From NCBI GenBank assembly GCA_023301395.1, contig JALZUY010000091.1:1-14840 (forward strand): a DNA stretch of 14,840 nt. The letters run 5' to 3'. A program made the position numbers and the translations under genes. The stretch comes from Nonlabens sp. Its GTDB lineage: Bacteria > Bacteroidota > Bacteroidia > Flavobacteriales > Flavobacteriaceae. The notes under the pieces were generated by a model. The model did no database searches and had not been told where the DNA came from. It was given only the letters and a program-made list of their open reading frames with translations. Below are positions 14,379 through 14,840 of the stretch, one piece after another (position 1 is the first letter of the stretch; each line of letters begins with the position of its first letter).

Positions 14379-14840
14379 TTACATTTCCAGTGCTTTCTTC
14401 ACATCACCACCCATTAAGATATTGATAGGATCTTCTAGTGCTTCTTTAATAGCCACTAAGAAACCTACAGACTCTTTACCATCAATGATACGGTGATCAT
14501 AAGAAACAGCTAGATACATCATAGGTCTTGCTACGATTTCTCCGTTTACTACTACAGGACGCTCAATAATGTTGTGCATTCCTAGAATCGCACTCTGTGG
14601 TGGATTGATAATAGGTGTACTCATCATACTACCAAAAACTCCACCGTTAGTAATCGTAAAAGTTCCTCCAGTCATTTCGTCCACTGTAATATCTCCATCT
14701 CTTGCACGTAGCGCTAATCTTTTTACCTCAGATTCCACACCTCTAAAAGATAGGTTCTCTGCATTTCTAATTACTGGCACCATTAATCCTTTAGGACCAG
14801 ATACGGCAATAGAAATATCTTTATAATCAAAGGTCAACAT
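14379..14840 (-). CDS. sucB: 2-oxoglutarate dehydrogenase E2 (dihydrolipoyl succinyltransferase), C-terminal part
   Basis: The last 153 codons of a gene that begins beyond the right edge. The ATG at the edge is internal, since the family is about 400 residues and this sequence starts in mid-domain (FDYKDISIAV). The catalytic domain is recognisable from GPKGLMVPVIRNAE, GGTFTITNGGVFGSMMSTPI, NPPQSAILGMH and SYDHRIIDGKESVGFLV, with H116 and D120 of this fragment as the DHRxxDG active site. The enzyme transfers succinyl from lipoate to CoA in the TCA cycle. The KESVGFLVAIKEALEDP ending favours the succinyl rather than the acetyl transferase. The lipoyl and E1-binding domains would be upstream, out of view. 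Two hairpins follow the stop codon. Confidence 0.95.
   Translation of the reverse strand: MLTFDYKDISIAVSGPKGLMVPVIRNAENLSFRGVESEVKRLALRARDGDITVDEMTGGTFTITNGGVFGSMMSTPIINPPQSAILGMHNIIERPVVVNGEIVARPMMYLAVSYDHRIIDGKESVGFLVAIKEALEDPINILMGGDVKKALEM

Overview
The window looks like a marine member of the Flavobacteriaceae, with a general resemblance to Nonlabens/Dokdonia (inference). The reasons are the AT-rich DNA, the near absence of Shine-Dalgarno sequences, and promoters of the Bacteroidetes type (TTG, about 19 bases, TAnnTTTG). Further reasons are a type IX secretion sorting tail on a GH16 glucanase, Bacteroidetes tail-fibre (S74) proteins, a 2TM-dihydrofolate reductase fusion, and the palindrome TCCGCTTTCGCGAAAGCGGA, which I associate with this group.

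Layout. 1-725 (-) is the N-terminal part of a membrane-anchored metallophosphoesterase cut by the window edge. About 810-2808 (+) is a tail-fibre/S74 gene whose 5' end is missing: homology continues upstream of the first ATG, through an in-frame stop and an apparent 4-base frameshift, and then ends. 3024-5864 (+) is a full-length polA with an apparent beta-clamp-binding peptide in its linker. A bidirectional terminator separates it from a block on the minus strand: a secreted GH16 beta-glucanase (5987-7555), a secreted protein with a tail-fibre-like head (7681-8532) and a class V aminotransferase-fold enzyme (8769-9845). Diverging from the last is a membrane-anchored 2TM-DHFR fusion (9902-10804). 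Then come a repeat-rich spacer with a 96-base imperfect inverted repeat and heptamer repeats, and fabD (11093-11980). A strong convergent terminator follows. Next is a two-gene lipoprotein operon on the minus strand (14192 to 12044), bounded by two nearly identical hairpins. Last is the C-terminal catalytic part of the 2-oxoglutarate dehydrogenase E2 subunit (14379-14840, -), cut by the window edge.

How the genes fit together. Most are independent housekeeping functions: DNA replication/repair (polA), folate reduction (folA), fatty-acid initiation (fabD) and the TCA cycle (sucB). Between them sit surface or secreted functions: a GH16 enzyme probably acting on laminarin-like beta-glucan, tail-fibre-type proteins and lipoproteins. 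The part least explained by known families is the lipoprotein operon. Its larger protein carries an H-T-H...S-Y-P-D pattern reminiscent of JAB/JAMM metalloproteases. I see no tRNA, rRNA, CRISPR array, transposase or phage integration module.
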